Source of the DNA: Nanohaloarchaea archaeon SW_7_43_1
GTDB lineage: Archaea > Nanohalarchaeota > Nanosalinia > Nanosalinales > Nanosalinaceae
Assembly: GCA_003009795.1 (NCBI GenBank)
Contig: PXPE01000001.1
Coordinates: 1-64,000 of the forward strand
Reading direction: 5' to 3'
DNA length: 64,000 nt
The notes under the pieces are model-generated. The model was not told the origin of the DNA, searched no databases, and was given only the letters and a program-made list of their open reading frames with translations. A program made the translations under genes and the position numbers. Below are positions 33,580 to 41,299 of this stretch, piece after piece (the stretch's first letter is position 1; every line of letters starts with the position of its first letter).

Positions 33580-33852
33580 TTATCGGGATAGTTCAATTGC
33601 TTGAGACTTTGATCTTCCGAATAACTTGCTTTTCACTATTCTAATGGCTTTGCCTACTATTGTTTCATTTCTCCGTTTCTTTGAATATTCTTCATTCTTT
33701 AGCCTTATCAGGCCTTCTTTGCTCTCCTCAAGTACATCTGCCATCGCGTTCCGTACTTTGGGGTCGTCAAGCGCTTCGAATTCTTTTTCTGTTTCAGGGC
33801 TCATATCAATACATAGTATAGCCATCATTATATCATGTACGGTTTTTTGCAT
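33580..33852 (-). CDS. Small protein of unknown function
   Basis: A 90-residue protein (MQKTVHDIMMAILC...). The first 20 residues are mildly hydrophobic and the rest is charged and helical, ending basic (KSKLFGRSKSQAIELSR). The minus frame is coding-like down to its TAG, whereas the opposite frame is low-complexity Ser/Phe-rich and looks like a shadow. The upstream in-frame ATG at 34029 would run through the promoter of the divergent membrane protein gene, so the ATG at 33852 is preferred. No family is recognised. Confidence 0.6.
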   Translation of the reverse strand: MQKTVHDIMMAILCIDMSPETEKEFEALDDPKVRNAMADVLEESKEGLIRLKNEEYSKKRRNETIVGKAIRIVKSKLFGRSKSQAIELSR

Positions 33853-33949
33853 CGGAATTGGCGGAGATGTCATTAATATTAACACGTTGCTAAGAACTCC
33901 AGCTGTCAATTTAATTAAGATTAAAAAACACGATTTGCATGTTAAATAT

Positions 33950-34447
33950 GTGCAAAGGGATATTAGAGGATTTTTGAAAAGAATCTCAGCCTCTTCAGCC
34001 ATCGCCTTAACTATTCTAACTATATTCACATTTGCTTTTGATTCCGGATATCCAGGATCAATAAACCGATTAGCAGGTTTAGTTGGAATTACGAGACCTG
34101 CTTTACTTTCAGCCGCTTATTTAGTATCGGTTATCGTTATTTTCCTAATAGACAATAATTTCAGAAAAGACTCTGAGAAACCTGATTACTACACTGACAG
34201 GGAATTGAGACTTAATTACGTTTTCATAAATCCGATACTTGCAGGTTGGTTCTTTGTTGCAACGGCGTTTATGTTGAATAATGTTTTATTATCAGTTGGC
34301 GGATTTGTCCTGATACTGTATTCCGGCTTTAAATTAAGCCAAGATGAATTTCGAAAACCAGGCAGAATAGCGTTTTGTATTTTAAGCGCAGTTTCACTTT
34401 TCATAGCGTTTTATGTAGTCTTATTTAGTCTTATTATGATGACATGA
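33950..34447 (+). CDS. Membrane protein of unknown function
   Basis: About 165 residues with four or five membrane segments (AIALTILTIFTFAF, PALLSAAYLVSVIVIFLI, FVATAFMLNNVLL, IAFCILSAVSLFIAFYVVLF). The start is uncertain: GTG at 33950 or TTG at 33935, both close downstream of an AT-rich TTTAATTAAG that could be a TATA box. The open frame extends further upstream, but that part is the antisense of the small minus-strand gene. No family is recognised. Its 3' end overlaps the convergent HTH gene by 14 nt. Confidence 0.6.
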   Translation: MQRDIRGFLKRISASSAIALTILTIFTFAFDSGYPGSINRLAGLVGITRPALLSAAYLVSVIVIFLIDNNFRKDSEKPDYYTDRELRLNYVFINPILAGWFFVATAFMLNNVLLSVGGFVLILYSGFKLSQDEFRKPGRIAFCILSAVSLFIAFYVVLFSLIMMT

Positions 34448-34778
34448 ATATTGGCTCTACGAAAACATTCTCATGTATCATCTTTGGTTTCTTTCTATCG
34501 CCTTCTCCATTTTTGAAAGTTACTATGCTGCTTTCGGAGAGCAGTTTCAAGTCTTTTGATACTCCGCTGACGTCTCTGTCTACTTTTCTGGATAGTTCTC
34601 TAACTGATTCTATTTCTCCCTCTTTGATTATTTCTATTAGCTCCATTCTTTTCTCGGTGAAAACCTTTTGAGCGGTTTCTATGTTAAGCATTAGCACGTC
34701 TTCGTAACCTTGTTCTGCCAGGTCTTTTGCGAGCTGCATCTTCTTAGGTAGTTTTTCCTCCTCAGACAACTTTACCAC
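34434..34778 (-). CDS. Winged-helix transcriptional regulator (HVO_A0114-like)
   Basis: A 114-residue DNA-binding protein. After a helical N-terminal third comes a winged helix: MELIEIIKEGEIESVRELSRKVDRDVSGVSKDLKLLSESSIVTFKNGEGDRKKPKMIHENVFV, with recognition helix near DVSGVSKDLKLL. This arrangement matches the small halobacterial regulators related to HVO_A0114. It is transcribed away from the S-layer promoter region, which lies some 200 nt beyond its start, and could in principle regulate it; that is speculation. Confidence 0.78.
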   Translation of the reverse strand: MVKLSEEEKLPKKMQLAKDLAEQGYEDVLMLNIETAQKVFTEKRMELIEIIKEGEIESVRELSRKVDRDVSGVSKDLKLLSESSIVTFKNGEGDRKKPKMIHENVFVEPIFMSS

Positions 34779-34799
34779 CTACCGTTGTATTTAGACGTC

Positions 34800-34989
34800 A
34801 ACACTTATTACAATATTTCCATACACCACTAAAATCAGGAAATCCATTCGATAAACATTCTAACCCGGTTTTGTTCGGTTTGACACTAACAAACACTAAT
34901 TAAGAGATCGCTGCAGATAGTTCATAAAAGTTCTAAAATGCTTCTATAGTCGGATAAAACCGAGAGATCAGGTTTCAGGTTATTTCAGC
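34800..34989. other. AT-rich intergenic DNA
   Basis: No open frame or RNA signature is recognised. It contains short repeated TTCATAAAAGTTCTAAAATG-like pieces that resemble the repeats of the adjacent S-layer promoter region. Confidence 0.6.
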
Positions 34990-35180
34990 GACCCAGAAAA
35001 GTTTTTGTATATAAACCATTTTTAACGGGTTAAAAGCAGTTTTGAAGGATTAAAAACCCTTTTTTGTCGCAATGGGATATTTTAAACAGTTCTAAACTGT
35101 CAAAGACGATTGGAAAACCGTTAGAATCCGTTCATAAACGGTTAAACACCGGTTTTGACCAAACCCTTTAAAAGGGTGAA
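34990..35180 (+). promoter_or_regulatory. Inverted-repeat-rich promoter region of the S-layer gene
   Basis: This AT-rich interval contains several inverted repeats: ACAGTT-CTA-AACTGT (35086-35100, perfect), an AACCGT...AACGGTT pair within 35116-35143, an AAAACCG...CGGTTTT pair over about 35113-35157, and ACCCTTT-A-AAAGGGT (35163-35177, perfect). The last overlaps the likely TATA box CTTTAAAAG. Many short TTAAA/TTTAAA blocks recur. The spacing predicts transcription start near 35195. The repeats look like regulator-binding sites; no protein can be named. Confidence 0.65.
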
Positions 35181-35194
35181 TGATGAGTGTATGT

Positions 35195-35472
35195 GTAAGG
35201 AACAGCGAAAAGTAATGCTGGGATCCACGACCCATTAATTAGTAATCCACGTACGTGTGGAAATGGCTTTTTTCGGGAATCGGGATCCCGCGGAGGAATG
35301 AAGCCTCCTCCGATAACGCACACTATATTATAATGTGTGCTCCGACAGGACTCTCCGATCGGAGACCCTGTGACCCGAAAGAAGGCTTCAGTGAGGCACG
35401 CATCTTGAGTGCCGCACTCAAAAAACAAGACGAAGCACCAAGAATACTCACCACACAGGTGAACACACAATT
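35195..35472 (+). ncRNA. Highly structured 5' leader of the S-layer mRNA
   Basis: About 275 nt separate the predicted transcription start from the S-layer ATG, with no open frame of merit. At least six hairpins can be drawn: CCAC-GTACGT-GTGG (35247-35260), the palindrome CGGGATCCCG (35281-35290), GGAGG/CCTCC (35292-35308), GCACAC/GTGTGC (35318-35340), ACAGG enclosing the palindrome CTCCGATCGGAG and closing with CCTGT (35345-35371), and TTGAGTG/CACTCAA (35405-35421). GC content is higher than in the flanking intergenic DNA. An AGGTGA ribosome-binding site lies about 10 nt before the ATG. It may stabilise or regulate a very abundant message. A separate ncRNA gene is the alternative. Confidence 0.7.
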
Positions 35473-38400
35473 ATGAAATCAATCAAAAAACTGAAATCAA
35501 CAGGTAAAGCTGTAGCAGGCTCTGCACTTCTTGTAGGAGCAACTCTTACAGGAGCGGCCGGTCTAGCTTCAGCTTCATCACATAACATGGATGACTCCGG
35601 ATCAATGGATCTCGGGGACTATCCGATGCCATTTGTAAACGAAGATGGCGAAGTCGATACAACAGTTGTAGTCGGCGAACAAGCAGCAACAGCAGACGTT
35701 GTTGGAGCAATTAACGTTGCCGGATCACTCGGTAACGCAGCCTTCATGGAAGAAGAAGTAGACGTAGACGTATCGGGAGCAACAGCTACTTACAGCGCAG
35801 AAGACGGAGAAACACTGAACAGAAGAAACTCAGATCTCTTCTTCGGACAAGGAACAGCAGCAGAGCAAGTAAGATTTGATGGACAGGACATCAATGCACT
35901 AGAAACAACAACTGTAAGCTCTGTAAGCAATGAAGAAGTAGAACTAGAACACGATCTTATGATTGGAGATCAGCCACAATCGTTCAATTCAGAACGTGGA
36001 GACGTTGACGATCCTGTACTACACATAAAAAATCCATCATCTGACCTCGATGTCAACAGCGACTATCTTCTACAAGGAGAAGTAGAGTTCGACGAAACAA
36101 TGGACTTTACAACCAATGAAGGAGATCCAAGTGATGGTGCAGATCAAATCCTTGAAGATGGAGAGACATTAGAACTATTCGGACAGGAGTACACATACTC
36201 CGACGAATCAGAAGCAGATGAACTTGTTCTTTACGGATCTAGCACAAGATTCGAAGCAGACACAGGAGAAACAACCACTGTAGAAGTTGATGGAGAAGAA
36301 CAAGAGCTTGGAGTTGAGTATGTACAAGAAGGAGAAAACTCAGCAACAATCACAGTCAACGGAGACACACAGTCAGTAGATGACGGAGAAACAATTACAG
36401 TAAACGGAGAAGACATTAGAGTATCCGACATCTTCAGAACCGGACCTGACGGAGAAGGAACAGTTAAGTTCTCAATCGGATCAGAAGAACTAGTAGTTAC
36501 AAACTCCGATGTAGAAGTTGACGGAGAATCCGTAGACGGAGTAGACGTAGCACTTGACGCAGAAAACGATGACTTCACAGCTGTAGACGGAATCTCATTT
36601 GCATTCGGAGCACAAGACTCTGATGAAAACCTAGTACAGGCAGGAGAAACCTACGAAACACCTGTATTCGGTCTAGAATTCCACTACGCAGGTCTAGCAC
36701 CGAACGCTGCAGAAGAACCAGCAGGAGAAATCGAAGTTGATGCAACAGAAGACGACGATGTATCACTGGACTACACAGCAGACTCAGGAGAAGACGTATC
36801 CCTAACACTGGGAGAACCTGATGATTCCGGAAACTTTGATCCCGGACCAGGCGATGAAGATGAACAAATCGCACAGTACGAAGGCCAACAAATCTCAGAA
36901 GACGATTACACAGTCCTCAACAGTAACGAAGAAGCAGTAATGGTCGAAGTTACAAACGTTGACGACTCAGACCTACAAAGCGGAGAAGATGATGGAGAAC
37001 TATCCGTATCACTTAGCAACGCAGCAACAGACGAATCAATGACAGTCGAAGAAGACGGACTGAACCTATCATCAGGAAGCGACGACCTCGAAGACGACGG
37101 AAGCTACGAGCTACAGTCAGAATCCATTGAAGGAATGGACTACGACGTCACATGGCATGGAAACGAACAAGTCAGCTTCGTTAGAAGTACAAGAGATGAC
37201 GGTCACGTACAACTGCATCCACACATGTACACAAACACAGGCGCAGCAGTAGCTGTAGACGCACCAGGAGCACTCGACGCAAGCGAAGCATTCGCCGTCA
37301 CAACAGAAGACTTCACATCTCCAGCAGAATCTCAGTCTATGACTGAAGATGGATCGGCAGGACAAGCAGACTTCCAGCTTGATTTGGGATCTATCTCAGG
37401 AACCGATTCCGATGATGTAGAGTTAAGGGTTGCAGGAACTACTGACGGTTCAAACACCTACGATGAAACAGTGACCCTCGATGACTCAGGTGATTCTGCA
37501 AGCTTCGGAACATCTCCATCAAATGTAGATGTATCAAGAAATGGAGAGGACACAATCGAGTTCACGCTATCAGCCAATTCAGGGGCACAGGTCACAGAGC
37601 TTGAAGTACAGGGAGCTGGAGCATCAGGAGACGTTGGTTACACACCTGGATCTGAAACTGAAGCTGGAGACTACACAACACTCACAGTAAGCCCAGCAAC
37701 AAGAACAGCTGATCTTCCGAGTGGAGTTGCATCAAATGATGCAACAGCAGATGTAGAGTTCCAAACTACGGAAGAACTTGGTAAAAGTGTAGACACGAAT
37801 GAGGACTTCGTTCAGTACACACTGGACGGAGCTCAAGGTGATGAGACAGTCAACCTTAGCCGAGGAAACACACAGGTTAACCACACAGCAGTTCTTGTAA
37901 CTGAGCCTGAAGACGACGAAGACGACGAACAGGCATACGTTGTTGAAGGTCGTACAACTGATTCCAGCCAGAATGTCGACGTGACATACACTGGTGGAGA
38001 AGATCTCAGAGATACTGAGAGCTTGGATGATGAAAGTGTAGAAGTTGGTTACGACTTTTACGGAGCTCACACCATGTTTGACACTGAGAACTCCGATACG
38101 GACAACTTCAAGCTACACCTTCCGGAAGCACAGTCAACAGCAGGTATGGCTGTAACTGGAGCTGATGGATCACTGTCAGCATCAGGAGCATCCTCAGGAT
38201 CAGCGATGACGATGAGTCCTACAGGATTCCCTGATTCAGCAGCTCTTGACTCAGAGGTTTCAGGATCTGACAGAGATCAGAACATGATCCTTGTCGGGGG
38301 ACCTGCGGTCAACTCATTGACTGAAGAGCTTGCACAGGAGAACAAGACCTGGACAAGAGACAACTACGATGAAGACACATGGGTACTTGACCTGGTAGAC

Positions 38401-38553
38401 GGATTCAGAGAAGGAACTCATGCACTGGTAGTCGCAGGACATTCAGCTGACGACACTCGAGCAGCTTCATCCTACATCAGCAACTACGCTGATAACGCAG
38501 ATGAACTAGCTGGCGAGACAACAGTCAACATGACAACTTCCGCTTCCCAGTAG
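35473..38553 (+). CDS. S-layer protein
   Basis: A 1026-residue, very acidic surface protein. A signal peptide (MKSIKKLKSTGKAVAGSALLVGATLTGAAGLASA) is followed by the N-terminal S-layer block DYPMPFVNEDGEVDTTVVVGEQAATADVVGAINVAGSLG. Long Thr/Asp/Glu-rich beta domains follow. The C-terminal half of the S-layer fold then resumes: NMILVGGPAVNSLTEEL, and ALVVAGHSADDTRAASSYISNY. This split N/C pattern is that of archaeal (methanococcal-type) S-layer proteins, with internal beta domains inserted. No C-terminal membrane anchor is visible. Codon use seems to change near 37330, from almost uniformly A-ending to mixed. It should be among the most expressed genes. It ends at a TAG followed by a hairpin terminator. 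Confidence 0.93.
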   Translation: MKSIKKLKSTGKAVAGSALLVGATLTGAAGLASASSHNMDDSGSMDLGDYPMPFVNEDGEVDTTVVVGEQAATADVVGAINVAGSLGNAAFMEEEVDVDVSGATATYSAEDGETLNRRNSDLFFGQGTAAEQVRFDGQDINALETTTVSSVSNEEVELEHDLMIGDQPQSFNSERGDVDDPVLHIKNPSSDLDVNSDYLLQGEVEFDETMDFTTNEGDPSDGADQILEDGETLELFGQEYTYSDESEADELVLYGSSTRFEADTGETTTVEVDGEEQELGVEYVQEGENSATITVNGDTQSVDDGETITVNGEDIRVSDIFRTGPDGEGTVKFSIGSEELVVTNSDVEVDGESVDGVDVALDAENDDFTAVDGISFAFGAQDSDENLVQAGETYETPVFGLEFHYAGLAPNAAEEPAGEIEVDATEDDDVSLDYTADSGEDVSLTLGEPDDSGNFDPGPGDEDEQIAQYEGQQISEDDYTVLNSNEEAVMVEVTNVDDSDLQSGEDDGELSVSLSNAATDESMTVEEDGLNLSSGSDDLEDDGSYELQSESIEGMDYDVTWHGNEQVSFVRSTRDDGHVQLHPHMYTNTGAAVAVDAPGALDASEAFAVTTEDFTSPAESQSMTEDGSAGQADFQLDLGSISGTDSDDVELRVAGTTDGSNTYDETVTLDDSGDSASFGTSPSNVDVSRNGEDTIEFTLSANSGAQVTELEVQGAGASGDVGYTPGSETEAGDYTTLTVSPATRTADLPSGVASNDATADVEFQTTEELGKSVDTNEDFVQYTLDGAQGDETVNLSRGNTQVNHTAVLVTEPEDDEDDEQAYVVEGRTTDSSQNVDVTYTGGEDLRDTESLDDESVEVGYDFYGAHTMFDTENSDTDNFKLHLPEAQSTAGMAVTGADGSLSASGASSGSAMTMSPTGFPDSAALDSEVSGSDRDQNMILVGGPAVNSLTEELAQENKTWTRDNYDEDTWVLDLVDGFREGTHALVVAGHSADDTRAASSYISNYADNADELAGETTVNMTTSASQ

Positions 38554-38625
38554 AGGAAGAAAAGTTGTAGAGTAACGGGCTCAACCCGTCATTTTTCCTT
38601 TTCTATTTTTCTCTCAAATAAGTTC
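38554..38625 (+). terminator. S-layer terminator, copy R0 of a dispersed repeat
   Basis: After the stop, AGGAAGAAAAGTTGTAGA leads to the hairpin ACGGGCTCAACCCGT (5-bp stem ACGGG/CCCGT, 38574-38588) and T-rich tails (ATTTTTCCTTTTCTATTTTT). The same block recurs at 39512, 40218, 41216 and 42121. Confidence 0.8.
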
Positions 38626-38689
38626 AATCTGACTTTTCCATGACTAGCGCACCGATATTTTTAAGATATTCAAGACGAAGACAAAAGTT

Positions 38690-38938
38690 ATGTCAGAAGT
38701 GGATATTCCTCAAGATGTTTTCGATTCGATAAAGATACCGGAGCGAGAGAAAGAGAGAGAAATACGGCAGGAACTAGCTTTATCTCTTTACAACCGAGGA
38801 GCTCTTTCTTTTGGTAAGGCTAGACAACTTGCGGGAATGTCAAAAGAAGAATTTCACAGAGAACTTGGTGAAAGAGGGATAGAAAGACATTATACTGAGG
38901 AAGAGCTTGAAGAGGATCTGGAATATGGCCAGAAATAA
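38690..38938 (+). CDS. UPF0175 family antitoxin (cassette 1)
   Basis: An 82-residue protein of the UPF0175 (VapB-like) family: EIRQELALSLYNRGALSFGKARQLAGMSKEEFHRELGERGIERHYTEEELEEDL, a small helix-turn-helix followed by a toxin-neutralising tail. It is leaderless or nearly so, after a GATATTTTTAAGATATT promoter box. It overlaps the toxin gene by 14 nt, typical of an antitoxin-toxin pair with coupled translation and autoregulation. Confidence 0.88.
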   Translation: MSEVDIPQDVFDSIKIPEREKEREIRQELALSLYNRGALSFGKARQLAGMSKEEFHRELGERGIERHYTEEELEEDLEYGQK

Positions 38939-39398
38939 TATAGTTGTCTCGGACACTTCTCCATTGCTGAATCTTGCTTTCATTGATAGACTTGAACTTC
39001 TTGAAGCGCAGTTCGGAAAGATAAGGGTTCCAGAGCAAGTATGGGAAGAGATACAAGAAGGAGAAAAAGGTAAAGATCTCCTTGATAACAGAAAAGGTAT
39101 TCTTATTGAAATAGTTAAAGTAGAAGAAGAAAGTCTCTACACAGAGCTAAGACAAAAACTAGACAAAGGCGAATCAGCAGCCATCACTCATGCAATAAAG
39201 TCAAATGCCGATCTTGTATTATTAGATGAAAAAGAGGGAAGGCAAACAGCCCGGAAACACAATCTTGAAGCAACAGGAGTAATAGGAGTATTAATTAAAG
39301 CCAGCAAAAACGAAAAAATAGACTTAAAGCAAGATCTGGACAATCTCAAAGATGAAGGATTCTGGATTTCGGAAGAACTTTATAGGAATATTATCTAA
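38925..39398 (+). CDS. DUF3368 PIN-like toxin (cassette 1)
   Basis: A 157-residue PIN-fold ribonuclease. Acidic residues are seen in VVSDTSPLLNL (D), VPEQVWEEI (E), LDKGESAAITHAI (E) and LVLLDEKEGRQTA (D). The DUF3368-specific ATGVIGVLIKA follows. The ATG at 38925 (MARNNIV) is preferred to one six codons earlier because the conserved region begins directly after it. It is the established partner type of UPF0175 antitoxins. The gene looks intact. Downstream sequence leads to repeat R1. Confidence 0.88.
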   Translation: MARNNIVVSDTSPLLNLAFIDRLELLEAQFGKIRVPEQVWEEIQEGEKGKDLLDNRKGILIEIVKVEEESLYTELRQKLDKGESAAITHAIKSNADLVLLDEKEGRQTARKHNLEATGVIGVLIKASKNEKIDLKQDLDNLKDEGFWISEELYRNII

Positions 39399-39511
39399 AA
39401 GGAATTTCCTCTCGCTACCTTAATTCTTTGCGGAATTGAGAAAAAGCTTCCAAACCCTATTCGCACAACCCGCATCCGAGATTAGTGCTTTGTTACATGG
39501 TTGATCTAACT
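39399..39511. other. Intergenic DNA after cassette 1
   Basis: No gene seen. It ends where the S-layer terminator-like repeat R1 begins. Confidence 0.6.
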
Positions 39512-39583
39512 CGAGGAAGAAAAGAAGTTGTAGATTAACGGGCTCAACCCGTCATTTTTCCTTTTCTATTTTCTCTTTCTCCA
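39512..39583 (+). repeat. Repeat R1: copy of the S-layer 3' flank and terminator
   Basis: It repeats the S-layer 3' flank almost exactly: CGAGGAAGAAAAGAAGTTGTAGA, then TTAACGGGCTCAACCCGTCA and TTTTTCCTTTTCTATTTT. The main difference is one short insertion (AAG). It separates TA cassettes 1 and 2. Confidence 0.9.
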
Positions 39584-39627
39584 GCACTACCGAAACTGAT
39601 TTATGGATGATAGCTCATTATATATTC

Positions 39628-39873
39628 ATGAACGAGAGAATAGAGATAGACCCAGAAGTGATGACCGGTAAACCGGTTATCAGGGGCACCCGGATACCAG
39701 TACACAAGATTGTGGAGCTCCTCTCCCAAGGAATGACGGCAGAGGATCTACTTGAGGAATACCCTGCAATTGAAAAAGAGGATGTCAACGCTGCACTAGA
39801 TTACGCCGCAGAAACCCTGGAGGAGGAATCCGTCTTCAAGACAGGGGGAGACGACCTTGAAATTCATAGTTGA
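39628..39873 (+). CDS. DUF433 antitoxin (cassette 2)
   Basis: An 81-residue DUF433 protein: ERIEIDPEVMTGKPVIRGTRIPVHKIVELLSQGMTAEDLLEEYPAIEKEDVNAALDYAAETL read as the classic PxxxxGKPxIxGTRIxV start plus helix-turn-helix. Such proteins are antitoxins to DUF5615 PIN-like toxins. The ATG at 39628 (MNERIEI) is chosen; a TATA box CTGATTTATGG lies about 25 nt upstream. It overlaps the toxin by 17 nt. Confidence 0.9.
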   Translation: MNERIEIDPEVMTGKPVIRGTRIPVHKIVELLSQGMTAEDLLEEYPAIEKEDVNAALDYAAETLEEESVFKTGGDDLEIHS

Positions 39874-40204
39874 TGAAAGCACAGGTAAGAAGGTTGCAGA
39901 TTTCCTAAATGAAGATTACGACACCGTTTTCGTGGGCGAAGAGATGTTGGGCGCCTCCGACAGCGAAATAATTAAGAAAGCGAGGCGAGAAGACAGGATT
40001 ATAGTAACCAACGACAAAGACTTCGGACAGCTAGCGGTCAAAGACGGTCGGGAAGCCAAAGGAATACTCCTGCTAAGACTCAAACTAGAAACACCGCAGA
40101 ACAAGATAAAGATTACAGAACAAGTACTAGCCGATCACAGAGAAAAACTGGAAGATAATCTAGTAGTAGCGAAAGAAGACAGCACAAAGGTAAGACCGAT
40201 CTAA
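39857..40204 (+). CDS. DUF5615 PIN-like toxin (cassette 2)
   Basis: A 115-residue PIN-like protein: MKFIVDESTGKKVADFLNEDYDTVFVGE (first Asp), GASDSEIIKKARREDRIIVTNDKDFGQL (second acidic cluster), and the GILLLRL strand. The start is a TTG inside the antitoxin gene; coding similarity to the family begins at that residue. Probable ribonuclease toxin neutralised by the upstream DUF433 protein. Complete and intact. Confidence 0.88.
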   Translation: MKFIVDESTGKKVADFLNEDYDTVFVGEEMLGASDSEIIKKARREDRIIVTNDKDFGQLAVKDGREAKGILLLRLKLETPQNKIKITEQVLADHREKLEDNLVVAKEDSTKVRPI

Positions 40205-40217
40205 ACAAGTAATGGCA

Positions 40218-40297
40218 TCCGCTTCCCAGTAGGGAAGCAAAAGCCTTAGATTCGTGTGCTTGACCCGTTATTTCTCTTGTATTTTTCTCTCTAAACC
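40218..40297 (+). repeat. Repeat R2: degenerate copy of the S-layer 3' end
   Basis: TCCGCTTCCCAGTAG repeats the last S-layer codons and stop, followed by GGAAGCAAAAGCCTTAGA, a decayed hairpin (GTGCTTGACCCGT) and TTCTCTTGTATTTTTCTCTC. It is more diverged than R1, suggesting a greater age. Confidence 0.85.
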
Positions 40298-40370
40298 TGA
40301 CCGAAAAATGCAGAAAACACTTACCCAGAGATCGAAAAGTTATTAAATATTGCTAACTATTGTTAAGAAT

Positions 40371-40691
40371 ATGTCAAGTGCAAGCACATCCTTCAGCATA
40401 CCTGAAACTATGAGGGACGAAATAGATGTTTTGGTTGAATCAGGGGAATACAGTTCTCGGAGCGACGTCATGAGAGACGCGTTTAGAACCTTCCTGAGAA
40501 AGAATCCTGAAAAACGTATACGTACAACCGTAGAACTCTACAAAAACGGAAAAGTATCCCTCATGAGAGCTGCAGAACTCGCAGAAATGAATCTAGAAAA
40601 CTACAAGGAAGAACTCAACGAAAGAGGTATCACGGTCAAGACCAACAAAGGAGACGAGGAAGAAAAGGAAGCAGTTGAAGAGAGGCTTTAA
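40371..40691 (+). CDS. Antitoxin with ribbon-helix-helix and UPF0175-like parts (cassette 3)
   Basis: A 106-residue protein. N-terminal ribbon-helix-helix (SFSIPETMRDEIDVLVESGEYSSRSDVMRDAFRTFL, DNA-binding strand at SFSIP) is joined to a UPF0175-like helical segment (TTVELYKNGKVSLMRAAELAEMNLENYKEELNERGI) and an acidic tail. The combination gives an operator-binding and a toxin-binding half. The ATG at 40371 follows an AATATTGCTAAC region with a TATTAAATATT TATA box 25 nt upstream. It precedes the PIN toxin by 5 nt. Confidence 0.85.
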   Translation: MSSASTSFSIPETMRDEIDVLVESGEYSSRSDVMRDAFRTFLRKNPEKRIRTTVELYKNGKVSLMRAAELAEMNLENYKEELNERGITVKTNKGDEEEKEAVEERL

Positions 40692-40696
40692 CCCCG

Positions 40697-41178
40697 ATGT
40701 TGATAATGGACACAGATGCAGCTAGTGTTCTGGCCAAAGGCAAACTACTGGATGAAACACTGAAACTTTTCAAAAACCATAAAGTGGTAATAACTCCAAA
40801 GATTAAGGAAGAGCTAGGAAAACCGATAGAGCACGGCTACGGATACCCGAGTAGAATATTCGACAAAATCAATACTGAAACTCCTAATAAAAAAGAAAGG
40901 AAACAGTACCGAGAATGGTTCAACGAACAAACAGTAGACAAAGGAGAACTGGAAGCCATAGCAATGGCAAAATCAAGAGACGCAATCTTCTTCACAATGG
41001 ACCAAAAAGCATCCAGATACGCAGAAAAACAAATGTTCAAACACAAGCCTTCAACAACCTAGCAAAACTACTACACAAAAAAGAAATAACATCCAAGGAA
41101 GAACTCAAAAACTCTATCAAACTAATAGAGCAAAAAGACAACCGAAAAATTAACTTCAAACTCAAAAATCTATAAACA
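40697..41178 (+). pseudogene. PIN toxin broken by a frameshift (cassette 3)
   Basis: The reading frame from 40697 gives a PIN domain (MDTDAASVLAKGKLL, VVITPKIKEEL, DKGELEAIAMAKSRDAIFFTMDQKASRYAEK) but ends early at 41062 with an unrelated tail. The expected C-terminal helix region (AFNNLAKLLHKKEITSKEEL, then KLIEQKDNR) continues in another frame from about 41040 to 41178. A single-base shift near 41035-41045 would restore a full-length toxin. It may be inactivated, an assembly error, or, less likely, programmed frameshifting. Confidence 0.75.
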
Positions 41179-41215
41179 CCAAGGAAAATAAGCTGGGAGA
41201 CAAAAATAAAAAAAA

Positions 41216-41270
41216 ACAGATTAACGGGCTCAACCCGTCAATTTTCTTTCATATTTTTCTGACCAAAACT
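41216..41270 (+). repeat. Repeat R3: terminator part of the S-layer 3' flank
   Basis: AACAGATTAACGGGCTCAAC, CCGTCAATTTTCTTTCATAT and TTTTCTGACC repeat the S-layer terminator hairpin and the following T-rich tail. The coding-end portion is reduced to AGCTGGGAGA about 25 nt upstream. Confidence 0.85.
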
Positions 41271-41299
41271 GATTTATTATTCTAGAGGAAATTTTTTCC

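Noticed and set aside
33626-33949. First half of a 273-codon plus-strand frame
   Set aside because: It is Ser/Phe-rich antisense of the small minus-strand gene. Only the part from about 33950 is membrane-protein-like.
35168-35470. Open frames on both strands in the S-layer leader
   Set aside because: They cover a highly structured RNA region and have odd composition (Cys, Trp, Pro). I found no family resemblance.
35186-35472. Signal recognition particle (7S) RNA
   Set aside because: The length is similar and a CTGTGACCCGAAA stretch recalls SRP RNA, but the conserved helix 8 motif with its AGCAG/GGAA loops is not present.
36231-38070. Minus-strand frames of 80-115 codons within the S-layer gene
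   Set aside because: They are antisense shadows of a long acidic, repetitive coding region.
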